From: Chamaecyparis obtusa
Lineage: Eukaryota; Streptophyta; Pinopsida; Cupressales; Cupressaceae
Reading direction: 5' to 3'
Assembly (NCBI GenBank): GCA_027943335.1
Contig: BSBK01008418.1
Span: 1-64,000 of the forward strand
Length of the DNA: 64,000 nucleotides
Both the position numbers and the translations under genes were made by a program. Within the stretch, counting starts at the first letter, position 1. Each line of letters begins with the position of its first letter. The notes below the pieces were generated by a model. That model did not search any database. It was not told where the DNA came from and saw only the letters and a list, made by a program, of their open reading frames with translations. Below, piece by piece: positions 14,001-24,374 of the stretch.

Positions 14001-15188
14001 ATCTCACCTTTGATAACTATGGAGTTTGTTCAAAAATTAGTTTCCATTGTTCCTTGTTTGTCACCTTGACTTGTGATTGAGCATGTAATTGATCTGTAGT
14101 ATTATTGTCAAAAAAACTTCATGAAGCACTAATGCTTTTGAAAATTGATGCTTGTGGCCTATTGTCGATTTGATGTGCTCTGCAAGCCTTCTAATTTGTC
14201 TTTGTAGTCCTTGAGTGTCCAACATTATGATGATTGTATCTCTTTTGATAGCACCATTAAAACTTCCTTTGAAGCAATATTGCACTCTATATCATACAGT
14301 CATTCTTCTATTTGTGGCTTCTTCCCTTAGCTCAAGATTCAGCATTAAACACACCTCATGCCATGAATGTACCCTTTTCTAGAATGTAGATTGTGTACCT
14401 TGTTCTTTGTCATGTTGATGAAGTAGACCCCCTAAAACTGCCAATGCTCTATTTTTTAGTGCTTTAACCATACTTCACTTGATATGGACCTATGGTTCTT
14501 GAGTGTCTCACATACTGAATGTCTCCCTATTCATCATGGGTGCTCTTTCCCTGTGATGCAGCCACTACCAAGGAAATGAGGTTTTCTTGGCATCAATTGC
14601 ATCACAGGTCAAGAGTATTCATCTGCACATTGAAAAAACACATTAGTGAAAACAATGGTACTTCTTTTATTTCTAGAGCCTCTCTCATGCACCTACCTTG
14701 AGCACAGCCTATGTCAGATGTGTATAGCTGAGTGCACATATGCATGCTTGTAGATAGGTACTTGCGATACCAGGCATTGTTTAGATCCATTGGATCTAAC
14801 CCACTTCTCTTCTCTTATCTATAGGTTCAGGAACATAGGAGCATGTCAGGAACACCATGGAGATAGACTCATTACCAAGCGATGTCTGGTACCCCCATAC
14901 TTTATGTGTATATTTGCACTCATTTATGCAATTCTAGCAATGGCTATGCTCACGGCATCTGTGAGCTCAGATAGATGTTCTTTTTAGTTCTTTCCCCTTT
15001 TGTATAGCATGCTTAACATTGATACATATACATGTAATCTTAGATGCAATTCATTTCCTTCTCTTTCATGTACTTTGTAATGAAAATGAACACAAATATT
15101 AAGCAAGATCACCTAATAACACAAACTAGGGTACTTGTAGCTTCATCTAGTAATTAGGTCACCAAAGGGGAGTAAAATAATGGCAATA
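11023..15188. mobile_element. Unclassified 4,166 bp insertion nested in the TIR element
   Basis: GTACT occurs at 11018-11022 and again at 15189-15193, exactly where the short copy of the host element (52.96 kb) has one uninterrupted TTACTACTAAG site. A 5 bp duplication and the starting TG resemble an LTR element, but the right end is GGCAATA rather than CA. The first and last few hundred bases do not match, so no LTR pair is present. A short hairpin (CTATTCTC ... GAGAATAG, about 11092-11127) lies near the left end. Purine-rich boxes (AAAGGGGAG-like) occur near 12239-12250 and 15164-15173. I find no reverse transcriptase, integrase or transposase motif on either strand. A family that has lost its ends, or a new class of non-coding element, both remain possible. 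Confidence 0.7.
12502..13091. repeat. Recurrent AGGGCA word cluster
   Basis: AGGGCA occurs eight times in about 590 bp (near 12502, 12657, 12700, 12753, 12837, 12860, 12968 and 13086). Two copies sit in a longer shared phrase, GGGCATAGRTGTGACTTCAC (12503 and 12701). Chance would predict well under one copy. Spacing is irregular, between about 23 and 155 bp, so this is a degenerate repeat array and not a simple tandem. Confidence 0.6.
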
Positions 15189-16849
15189 GTACTACTAAGA
15201 AAAATCTTTCCAATGATTAGAATATTAATATATATTAAGTTTATTATGACTTTATTTTGTTAGTTTTACTAAACATAGATATTTCACCGTATGTCTACCT
15301 CTATGTTTGACGCTTGTGGAAAAATAGTAAATGAGAGGAAAAAAATTCTAAAAAAGATCTATGCCCTAAGTATTTAAGTTATCTTTTTATTTAAAAAAAT
15401 AAAAATAAAATTGTATAAATACATGACAAGCTATAAGCTATGTAGTCAAGGTATGTCAAAATTACGGTTTAGTCAACTTCAAATGTTAATAAAATGTGAA
15501 ATAATCATGATAATGTCATGAAACCAATTGCATGCCCTCCATATGGATGTTACAATAATAATTTTGAAAGAATCACATTGATATCTATTTTAGAAAAAAA
15601 GTTATGCTCTATGAAAACAATGTAACTCTTTGAAAATGACATTTTCAAAAACATACCAATTTTCGTGGGAGAAAGAAAAAAAAATTAAAATAAATTCAAA
15701 TATAAAAATAAAAAATATTTTTAGAATCTAGATAGAAAATCCTAAAAGACTCTAATTTACTTCATTTTCTGATTTCAAACGGTTTAACGAAAATATGCAT
15801 ATGAATCTGAAAGTTTTTCTCAAAATGTAGACTTGAGTGTCTGTTCAGGCAAAATAGTGTAACCCGCTATTGTGGGTTCACCCATTACCCTAAATATAAC
15901 TCATCCTAATCATTATGATGAAGGATCATTATAGTCATTTAGTTTTTAAATCCTACTTAAGCCTATTCGATCACATTCCTTCTGATTAATCATTAGGAAA
16001 AGGTGGATAATCAAGTGTTGAATTTATTTCCATCAACAAAAAAATCATGAATTGCATAATATTCTCTTTCACTATATGAAGGGACTACTAAAAATTATTT
16101 GGAGAATTTCTTCAGGTGACTATGATGATTCATACTATTGAAAATAGTTATAAACTCATAAGAATCTTATTTTGATTGTGATGATGAAATTTATTTTCTT
16201 TATATATATCCCTTTTATTTCTTCCTTTCAAACAATTTCTTTGAGGGTTTACTTTTCTTATATTCCTCACTGTTAATAGTGTGTTCAAGTTTTTCCTCCT
16301 TAGTTAAGAATTTTATTTTTACTTTGGAATTAGTTTAAGGAATGGTAGGAGAAATAGTCATTGTTATGGTCTCCTTCACTTAGTCATCTTAGCATAGTGA
16401 TATTTTATTACAAATTTCTCATCTTGCACATTCTTATTCTTATGCAACCATGTGATAAAAATTCCTTCATAGGTACCAAACCTTTATTCATTAGGATCAA
16501 ACAATGTTTGTAATAAAATGTCAACATAACCAACCCAAGAAAGTCTAGAGATCTCATAAGGTATTCTACACACCCAATGGGGTCTGTAAATAATAATTTT
16601 AATGTAACAAATGTCCTTATCGACCATGAAAGTGATATCATTTTTTTGTAAATAAATCTCTAGTAGCCACAATCACATTCCTTAACATTTTCAAAATTAT
16701 CCATATGCATTTTAATTTTTGAAACAATATAAATATTTTCATTAGACTATGTAATATTTTGACAATAGGGTACTTCTTTCAAAAACTAAAACATAAGAGA
16801 CATGATAAGTTACCCATAGCGGAAAGGATAAATTGTCTCCTTAATCTTT

Positions 16850-17390
16850 TATCAATTCTCAAACAATTGTTGTCTCATTACTTTGTATAGGTCAAAGACT
16901 TTTTCCTCTTTAGCTCTTAAGTATGCACTATGAATAGTTATACAAGTAGTTGTTCCTTCTCTATTAGTATAGTAAAATTTATAGGTGATTCTCATGGTGG
17001 AAAAGACAACATCTAGATCCTAGATGCCATCCAGAGTGAGTGACCTATTGTAAAACTTTACACTGGTTGTCTTCACAACCTCGTCATTTCTTACAACTTT
17101 TAGAACCAAAATGTCACGATTCTCATATAACCCAATAAAATTTTGAATTACTTCTTTTTTATTAAATAGGTTTTTTTCAACCACAAGTATTCTCTATGAA
17201 TCCTTCAAAACATGATCATTGTGAATTCTTCTTTTCTAAACCACATAAAATTGAACTAAACATTTAGCTCTCCTTCTTATAGGCTAGAGTACTCTACTTT
17301 CAAATTCATCCACTTGTCTAAAAGATTTTCTTTCTATAATACCTATAATTTCTAATGACAATACTCCTCCAAAAGAAACAAGATATCATT
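16850..17390 (-). pseudogene. Decayed retroelement-associated reading frame, unidentified
   Basis: On the minus strand one frame keeps clear protein character from about 17390 down to 16856, ending in TGA TAA. It includes the phrases NKKEVIQNFIGLYENRDI and EEKVFDLYKVMRQQLFEN. Four in-frame stops interrupt it, at 17284-17286, 17236-17238, 17194-17196 and 17020-17022, and all four are TAG. Upstream (17390-17450) coding character continues in another frame, which suggests one frameshift. It lies downstream of the zinc-knuckle region on the same strand, so it is probably part of the same old element. I recognise no catalytic motif and do not assign a function. Confidence 0.5.
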
Positions 17391-17988
17391 TTGTAGATCA
17401 ACATGAATTAGATTTGGCAGAACAAGTGAGACGACACCAATATTGTTAAAAACTCTTGGTTTGGGTGGTTGTTGTCTTAATACAAGTCATGATTTGATTG
17501 ATGTGTCAACAATCTTTGCGGTGGACATGATCCAAGGAGTAGGAGAAACTTGTATATGTAAAAATATTTTGTCTAGAAAATTATTACACTTGTCCAAATC
17601 AAGAGAGCATTCAAGATAACTAAAATCCAATTTTTGGAAATGATATTTTCTTTTATCTCAAAAAGGAAATTTTAGGATATGTGAAGCATGAGACTTCAAA
17701 CTTTAATTCACCTCAACAAGTAAACACAGTTGCATAAACTATAAATATAACCATTAAATAAACTTCAATTTCTTACACTTTTAAACTGATGTTGAAGACA
17801 ACACATAAGAAGGGGTTTCTTTAGATCTTTTATTAGGCTCTCTCCCTAGAAAATGTTTTACCTTTCAATTTCAAAAGAGTTGTGCATAATATTTGTAGGC
17901 ACATATGAGCTATCTAACTTTTCTTCATCATATTTCTTTACCTATATCTTCTCATTTTTCTCTTTACTCATTAATATAAATTTTATTA

Positions 17989-18380
17989 TTATCTATAAAA
18001 AAAGGTTTTCAAATACTTATTTTTGCATATTTGAGTAGTATGAATTAGATTATTACAATATGAGGTATTATGTTGTGGTGTGTTCTTTTTCTTTTCTTTG
18101 AATCCACACTCAAAAACCTTGTGTACAAAATGATTGCAGGGATGGTAGCATTCATTAAAAGGTTGAGGATTTATACCTTTGTATGCATGCATGAGATGGT
18201 TTTTAATCATCTAAGTATTTTTGCACTCATGTAACTTATGTCCATACTTATGGAAATCGTAACATTTTCCAATAAATTAAGATGACGTAATCTATCTTCT
18301 ACATTTATTAGTTTTATAACCAAATTTCTTGCATAAGAAACATCTACATTAAAAGGTGCAGAGTACCTATTCTAAATTAC
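17989..18380 (-). pseudogene. Gag-like region with four degenerate CCHC zinc knuckles
   Basis: Four nucleic-acid-binding zinc-knuckle motifs can be read on the minus strand, in more than one frame. Near 18345-18296 is CFLCKKFGYKTNKC, with Y in place of the H. Near 18275-18236 is CYDFHKYGHKLHEC, with the second C replaced. Near 18160-18115 is CYHPCNHFVHKVFEC, with one extra residue in the first spacing. Near 18070-18030 is SYCNNLIHTTQIC, with the first C replaced by S. Knuckle arrays like this occur in Gag proteins of plant LTR retrotransposons. The region follows the primer-site and N-terminal frame at 18.84-19.05 kb on the same strand. Frameshifts between motifs show that it is not functional. 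Confidence 0.6.
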
Positions 18381-18836
18381 AGTAATCTTTTTTAAGCCTT
18401 TCTTTGTTTGGATGGGAGTGAAAGTATCGTGATCTTCCTTGAATGTACTAGATTCATTTCTGATTTCCTTTTCCTTGTCATATTTAATTGTAGACCCTTT
18501 ATCAAATCCTATCCATCCTTTTTCAATTGGTTACTTTTTCAAACTGAGCATCTCATCAAGCTCACTACTCTCACTAAATCAAACTTTAGATTTCTTTCCA
18601 ACTATTATTTTTCTACATCAACATTTTTTCTTGGAACTCTTATTTCTTCCTCAATCTTTAGACAGTCAATAAATTTACTCTATTTCTTTAAAGAATTTCC
18701 ATGTTCTTTTCCAAGTCCAACAACCCCTTTGTTAGGTTTGAGGTATTCACTAGTTTTGATTTGTAGCTTTGTTTTAGGAGTGTTTGTAACCAATTTTCTT
18801 TCTTCACCTTATTTCATGATGTGAATGGCACTGTCT

Positions 18837-19043
18837 TCAACTTTCTTCTTTTTTTTCCTGAAATTCATCTATATTTGTAAGAGAACATTTGAACTCTCCT
18901 TCTAGATCAATTGTTTCTTCTCTATCCCAATCTTGTATGTCCATGACATCTAGATCTTTCTCAAAATTAACTGTTGCGTTCAAAGCCCAAATCACCTTAG
19001 TGGTTAATCTATCTGACTCAAGTTCACCTTCCTCTAATACCAA
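18837..19043 (-). pseudogene. N-terminal acidic frame of the zinc-knuckle element
   Basis: A 68-residue frame starts just inside the primer-binding site. It is acidic and contains TTKVIWALNATVNFEKDLD and DIQDWDREETIDLEGEF. No domain is recognised. Its position directly after a TGGTATTAGAGG primer site and before the zinc knuckles suggests the start of a gag-like polyprotein. Only remnants follow for about 450 bp. Confidence 0.4.
19031..19042 (-). promoter_or_regulatory. Primer-binding site, tRNA-iMet type
   Basis: Read on the minus strand, TGGTATTAGAGG is one base from the TGGTATCAGAG core that pairs with plant initiator tRNA-Met. It follows TTCAATAAT, the presumed LTR 3' end. This fixes the orientation of the decayed element as minus. 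Confidence 0.55.
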
Positions 19044-20000
19044 TTATTGAACACAATCTAGTTCTAAGAGGGGTATGAATCAACTCACTTAAAATTTTAA
19101 TAGAGTTATCCCATATCTTAAATAACTTAATCAACAATCAACCAAATATAGACTAAAGATTCCATATACACATGAACACATAGGAAAAAATGGAAAACCC
19201 AAAATGGTAAAACCATTGATTATAAATGTACTCACTATATCAAAATATGTGATTACAATATTTCATCATTTTAACTTATCTTTCATTTGTTTCTCTTTCC
19301 TTCCTTGAAAAATATTATTCATTGTTTAGTGTTTAGTAAAGGAAAAATATTCTTCCTACAAATTAATATTTAATAGATTAGGTTTTGAAGAACTAAAGTG
19401 ATATTTTTTTATAATCGAGGTCATGGTGAACATAGATACATGGTGTAAAATTCAAAAAACAATCAACTTGAATTAGAGTATGAAGCATATTGATGTTCAA
19501 ATGAAGAATACTCTAAGTTTGATATGTTTCAAAAATTATTACATGCCCCTTGAATATTTACAACAAGAATTCATTTTTTTAATTAGAAATTTATAAGTAA
19601 ATTTGACCTACAAAATATTACAAACAATAGTTGTATTCCAATTAGAGTCCTTTCCTACTACCAAAAAAAATAGTAGAGAGATTGTATTGCTTGGAATGGA
19701 TAAAAGTTGGTGTTTGGTTTGTAGGCATTAGTGCCATTGCATCATACAAAGTGCACTTTATGTACCATTGAATGCATATATAAATATATCGCTTTTGCAA
19801 TTGTATCTAAGCTCGCATATTCATATCTGATCATCTCCCATCTAAATTTGTGTAAACTAAGTGAATCAATTTTATTTCTTTATAAAGATAAATTATAATG
19901 CATGTCGTAAATTGGACTATCCTTGCCTTTTATGATATAGTGCATTTAAAACAATGATTTTGAAAAACATTTAGTACAGTATTTACAATTACAATCTTTT
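19043..20000 (-). mobile_element. LTR-like flank of the zinc-knuckle element
   Basis: From 19043 the plus strand reads as an LTR end in reverse: ATTGAACACAATC, then AAGAGGGGTATGAATCA, then 'ggaaaacccaaaatggtaaaacc' near 19190. This matches the layout at 4.17 and 5.03 kb. The outer LTR boundary cannot be placed and no second copy was found. The right limit given is approximate. Confidence 0.4.
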
Positions 20001-20620
20001 CATTTTGATGGTAACCATACTAATTGATTTGATGACATGAGTTTTAATTCTTTCAATTAGGTCAAGTTGGCGATTAAATTCAATGAAAGTTTGTCTACTA
20101 CTTCGATTTTATCTAGACTAAAAAATGATTTGAAAAAAAAGAGCATCGATTCTATCTGCTTACTTCTATTAGCATCATAAACACAAAGAATTAATGATCA
20201 TCTAAAATGTAGGGATTTGTGTCATGAAAATAATATATTGATTGAGATTTGTTCCAAAGAATTATTGGAGTGGTAGTTGTTAAACAGAAATGTAGTTAGT
20301 ATATTTCTCTTTTATTTTAGTGTTAATGCTTTGATTACATAGTTTTGTTGTGCAAAGATGTGATTGCTCAAGTATATACTTATATTCGGTTTTAAAAAGA
20401 ATTCACCCACTTTCTTGATTGATTACATTGGTTCAGGATTTTATAAATGCAACTAATGAACAACAATAAGCATGCCATGGACATGTAGAAGGGGTTGTTG
20501 AATGGGGGCACACTGGAGGTGGGTATCAACATCCCTTGTAGGCACAAAATATAAGTGGGAATTTTGCCAGTTTCTGTAGTTACAATTTTGCAAGTGAGGT
20601 AGACGTGTGGGACTGATATT

Positions 20621-21099
20621 ATGCCTTCAATAATTTTTTCTTTATTAAAACTCGAGGGAATATGCAAAATAGATTTTGATTTTGAAAAGGATCTAGAAAC
20701 ATTCAAGAGTAGGACAGTGCTGGAAAGAATAGAAATATCTTTTGTAGCAAAAAGGAAAGTGGGTTCTTGTAATATGCTAGTTTTAGATGCATTTGGTGAC
20801 ATATATGCAGAGCGTGCGAGCATAGCTAACGCAATACTCTCAGACTGCAAGGACTAAGGTTCATAGAAAAATAAGTAACCGCACACATTTGCGTAACTAT
20901 CAAACCATCATGGACATTCTGGCGTCAAATCTCTAGCTCTTCATTAGCAAGTTTGCTAAGAATGTATGGCAAATGCAGGGAAGTTGAATTTGATATTCTT
21001 TGTAAAGCTAGCAACCCCTCTAGTCCAATCATTGTGCATGACGTTAAACTCAACGACCGAATAAAACGATGTGCAACAGCTGTAGCATCAAAGAAATGA
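20621..21099 (+). pseudogene. Exon-like coding block, unidentified, one frameshift
   Basis: A frame from the ATG at 20621 (79 codons) has good protein character (for example SCNMLVLDAFGDIYAERAS) and ends at 20855-20857. A second frame, open from 20875 to the TGA at 21097-21099, continues in the same style (SSLASLLRMYGKCREVEF, then IIVHDVKLNDRIKRCATAV). The join needs a frameshift near 20850 and has a TAA at 20872-20874. I do not recognise the family. A decayed gene, or exons of a gene with a short intron, would both fit. Base composition here is less AT-extreme than in the flanks and resembles the PGG gene 1 kb away. Confidence 0.4.
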
Positions 21100-22133
21100 T
21101 TATTAGATGAGATGCAATAAATGATTCAAATCCAGGGGAAAAAATATTTCAAGAACCACTGAATGTTATGTCTTTGTAAAGAGAAATAGAAAGTATTGAC
21201 AATCCAATAACAACTGATGTATATCTCAATACTTAAACAAAATATAAATTTCTTGCAAACATTGAGTACAGTTTTTGTATCTTTAAAATGGTCTAGTTTT
21301 TCACTCAAACCATGATACTTTCCTAATAGCTTTTTATCACTAAATTTTTTAGAATTTCATAATAATAAATACTGAGCATCTACTTTCAAACATCGAGAAA
21401 TTTTTCAACTGTTATTGGTTACCCTATTATAGGCATAATAGAAAGTCATGTAAAACAGTACTAATAAAATGATAGAATTATTAATTATTAGGAACTTACC
21501 ATTCAGTCTGGAATCCATGTTTCTATATGACTCCATGAAATATCCATAGCATACCTTTCAAAAATAAATAATCTTTCACAACGGATTTTCCATCAGCTGT
21601 TGCATAGGCTACATTCATGTAATATGCATGAATGCAAACTTTCTAAGAATGGTCAAGGCACGTGATTCGCTATGTAGTGTGTTTTGTAGTCTACTGAAGG
21701 TTCATGTATTTTGCCATGAAAATAACTTACAATATTGGGAAATATGAATATATACATTATTCCTCTCCCCTATATAAAATCCAAAAAATTCTTATATTGG
21801 ATAATAAAATAGTCATATTCTTTTAGCTCTCATCCCATGCTGTTCTTTGATAAACAAACGCTCTTATAAATATGTACGAGTCCCAGAAACTTTGTCAATG
21901 CTATGGTAAGACCACAGCACATATCGTTGTCCACAAAGTGATCCCTGTCATTTAATTGCCATCCGCTTCTTACAATTACCCAAAAAATTGACCTCATCGT
22001 GTTTTCTCAGTTGAAAACATAAAGAGGCCAGTTGTAATGATACTTATATAGTAAGTGCCTGACTAGATGTTCACATAGTTGTCATCTCCTGGTTTCCCTT
22101 GCAAAATGACCTCAAAATGAAATACCCGGTCGT
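21100..22133. other. Intergenic, downstream of the PGG gene
   Basis: No coding frame is seen. The stretch separates the exon-like block from the stop codon of the minus-strand PGG gene and should hold that gene's 3' UTR. No clear AATAAA signal was found close to the stop. Confidence 0.5.
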
Positions 22134-23013
22134 CTAAGAAAACTTAAGAGAACATGGCCTGGAAATGGCAAATAATAGGAAAAGTGATAACTCCATGGCA
22201 GCCGCAGCAGCAAAGCACACAATCCACTTGTGGTCGGGGAGCACCACCACATATGCTGCAGCATGAAATGTCAAAGCCATGCACATTGCCGATGCCCACA
22301 GAGCGATGCGGATGAAGTAGTCATCCTTTGAAGATAAATGCGAAACTGTGGCTACAAGCATAACAACTACCGACGAAGCATGAAAAGTTAGAACGTCTGC
22401 CACCAAGAACATCAAGAAAGGAATGGTGTCATCCATAACAGCCCTCCCTGACTTGTTCACTCCTCCGGGAACATTGCAAATTGCGGCTAAGCTTACTCCC
22501 ACCAATGCCAACGCTACTGTCAGCGTCTTATCACTTCTCACTGCCCACTGCTCTACTCGCAGCTCTGCTGCTGTCGATCGATCGACCTCATTCAACACCT
22601 CAATCTGTTCTCCAATCAACAACATCAAATAGATTTTTTAAAAAGATCGACCAATTTGCTGTTTCAAACAACTCTTTTCAACAAAAATTCTAAAGAACAT
22701 AGTAACTGGAGTGGGGAAATTAATGACATTTTTTTCAGGCTTGAAAGCAGCAAAAAGTACAACCGGCTGATCTTTAAGTGGAAAAAATCGAAGCTCTTTA
22801 ACGTGCTCAAATATGGCAAAAAAAAATTGAAGACTTTGAGAAAATATTTAGTCTCACCTGATTCATACCATGTTCAATATCCCCGACAGCCCTCAGTCTG
22901 CCATCCTCACCTCTACGCCCTGGTAACACGACGTTGAAGCATCCTCCCACTTGGGTAACAGACTTCATCTTACTTGTAACTCCAGACAGCATTAGTCGGA
23001 GGTCTGTTGCCAT
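22134..23013 (-). CDS. PGG-domain membrane protein, two exons
   Basis: Exon 1 runs from the ATG at 23013 to 22858 (52 codons) and ends at CAG|GTGAGA, a consensus donor. Exon 2 runs from 22604 to the TAG at 22134-22136, after an acceptor reading GAACAG. The 253 bp intron is phase 0 and the joined frame is 208 residues. Exon 2 has the PGG-domain layout found at the C-terminus of plant ankyrin proteins of the ACD6 type: a first membrane segment ending in SLAAICNVPGG (about residues 80-100), then three more hydrophobic segments (about 115-140, 150-175 and 181-201). No ankyrin repeat precedes it. The first ~75 residues are soluble, with a basic start (MATDLRLMLSGVTSKMKS). Family members act in membranes and some in stress or defence responses; a role here is inference only. 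An upstream ankyrin exon beyond 23.0 kb was looked for and not seen. Confidence 0.75.
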
Positions 23014-23216
23014 TTTCTGTCCACCATAAGAAAAACAGTGTCACCCAACACGCCGAAAAAGAAAATATTGAAGAATTACAAGAAATTGGAAGTATATAAC
23101 TCTGTTACCTTGATCTTCCCAAATTCCATAGTGCTCGATTTTCTCTTTTCCTTCGCTTACACACACACAGAGAAAGAAAACGATGTACACCTGGTATGCG
23201 TTTGGCCCTACTTCAA

Positions 23217-23226
23217 TATATAAATA
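23217..23226 (-). promoter_or_regulatory. Candidate TATA box of the PGG gene
   Basis: On the minus strand TATTTATATA lies about 205 bp upstream of the ATG, followed by a long leader. The plus-strand reading, TATATAAATA, is an even better TATA match, so the direction of use is not certain. Confidence 0.35.
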
Positions 23227-24370
23227 GAGCAGACGGCCGCCAGGAATGTTCCTCCGAAAGTCGAGGAAGGTCAATAGCTTTTTCCTTCTTGTACTTTCAG
23301 TAGTTTTTTGCCGACCACCTCATTTCCTTAGACCGCTTGCTCTTTTCCGTTGACTCAACTGTCTGTGATATACATCGTTTCAACAATTTTTATTTTCCGT
23401 TCACGCGCTTCTTAACCTCACGTTTGTATAGAGTGAAAATGCAGGGAAGTAGTGAACTAAAATTGCAGGCCTTAAGACATTAAAACCACAATACTCTACG
23501 TACGAAGTTAGGTGATTGTAAAATAGAAAATCTAAACTAAATTATGTAGATATGACTTTTATATATATATATATAATATATATTTTTTTATTTTTCAGAA
23601 TTATGCCACTTTATTGATAAATTTAACATGTTCTTTTTTTAAGTAGTTGGTAATTTTTTTATTGACTGATGCATAACATGTCTTAGTTCATGTGAAACAC
23701 TTTTAACCCAATCAGTGAGGTCACAAATGAGGGACCCCATCTCATTAACAAAGTTGAGGCCCAAATCCATGAGCACATTTGATCAACGAAGGTACAACCT
23801 TGCAATGACAATGACCATGCAGAAGATTGAGCCTTAGTGAGGACAACACCACCACCACCACTTAACAAACACATTAAGTAGTGAACCCCTATGTTTATCT
23901 TATCTATTAATAGTTAATTCTTAATTATAAAATATATGTGAATAAATATAATGAAGTGCATAGAAAATTTACAATTTAAAAAATTTAAAGTATTTATCAA
24001 AGATGAGAATATTTATATTTTAATGATAATAATAATATGATTTGTTATATTTAATGAATAATTAATGCTTTTTATTTATTTAATAAATAAATTTATTGTT
24101 TTATATAAGATTTACTTTTCTATTTATGAAATATATATTTTATTTTAAGAATTATTTTATTTTATCTAATCAAAGAGGCAAACTCCATAATATATTGACA
24201 TATAATTGAAATTTAAGAGTCAAATTAGACCAATAAGGTCGGCCCCAAAACCAATTCGATTCATGTACAAAGAAAGAAGCAAGCTTATTAAAATGTAGAG
24301 ATAATGATATATAGCTTATCAACAAAACTAGCTATAACCTTGCATATGTACAATACATATGAACATGTGA
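23227..24370. other. Intergenic, no gene seen
   Basis: The PGG gene's upstream region (to about 23.45 kb) has mixed composition. It then becomes strongly AT-rich, with a TA run at 23561-23580. The minus frame at 23683-23874 has no recognisable content. Confidence 0.5.
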
Positions 24371-24374
24371 AAAT

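Larger units (their letters stand above)
10721..15882. mobile_element. Long TIR element, inserted in right copy of duplicated unit
   Basis: The left end starts GGTGACCCCACAATAGTGGG. The reverse complement of the right end starts GGTGAACCCACAATAGCGGG. The similarity runs on through TTACACT for about 32 bp. The left copy of the duplicated unit (8435-8450) is an empty site, which puts the insertion at or next to ATTA/TTA: TTA precedes the left end (10717-10719) and TTA follows the right end (15885-15887). A 3 bp TTA duplication would suit a PIF/Harbinger-type element, but the extra bases at each edge leave this open. With the nested 4,166 bp insertion removed, the element is about 991 bp, matching the 987 bp copy at 52656-53642. 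No transposase frame was seen. Confidence 0.85.
9182..16630. repeat. Right copy of tandem duplicated unit, split by an insertion
   Basis: 9182-10720 matches 5937-8447 (without the 979 bp insertion) and 15884-16630 matches 8448-9181. The two halves are separated by the 5.16 kb TIR element. Past 16630 the similarity to the left copy stops and the minus-strand retroelement remains begin. The left-copy end and right-copy start share only a short GAA at the junction (9180-9183). Confidence 0.85.

Noticed and set aside
11023..15188. Ordinary LTR retrotransposon
   Set aside because: The TG start and 5 bp duplication fit, but there is no terminal direct repeat, the last bases are not CA, and no gag-pol motif is visible.
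10721..15882. CACTA-type transposon
   Set aside because: The ends begin GGTGA, not CACTA, and the flanking duplication is not a clean 3 bp of the usual form.
18408..18824. 138-residue plus-strand ORF
   Set aside because: It lies antisense to the remnant of the zinc-knuckle element. The Phe/Ser-rich translation is typical of a frame opposite a Lys/Glu-rich one.
20392..20850. 152-residue minus-strand ORF
   Set aside because: Its plus-strand partner (20621-20857) has better protein character. The minus translation has no family signature and no supporting splice or promoter context.
23217..23226. TATATAAATA as promoter of a plus-strand gene
   Set aside because: No plus-strand coding sequence follows for over 1 kb; the box fits the minus-strand PGG gene equally by position.
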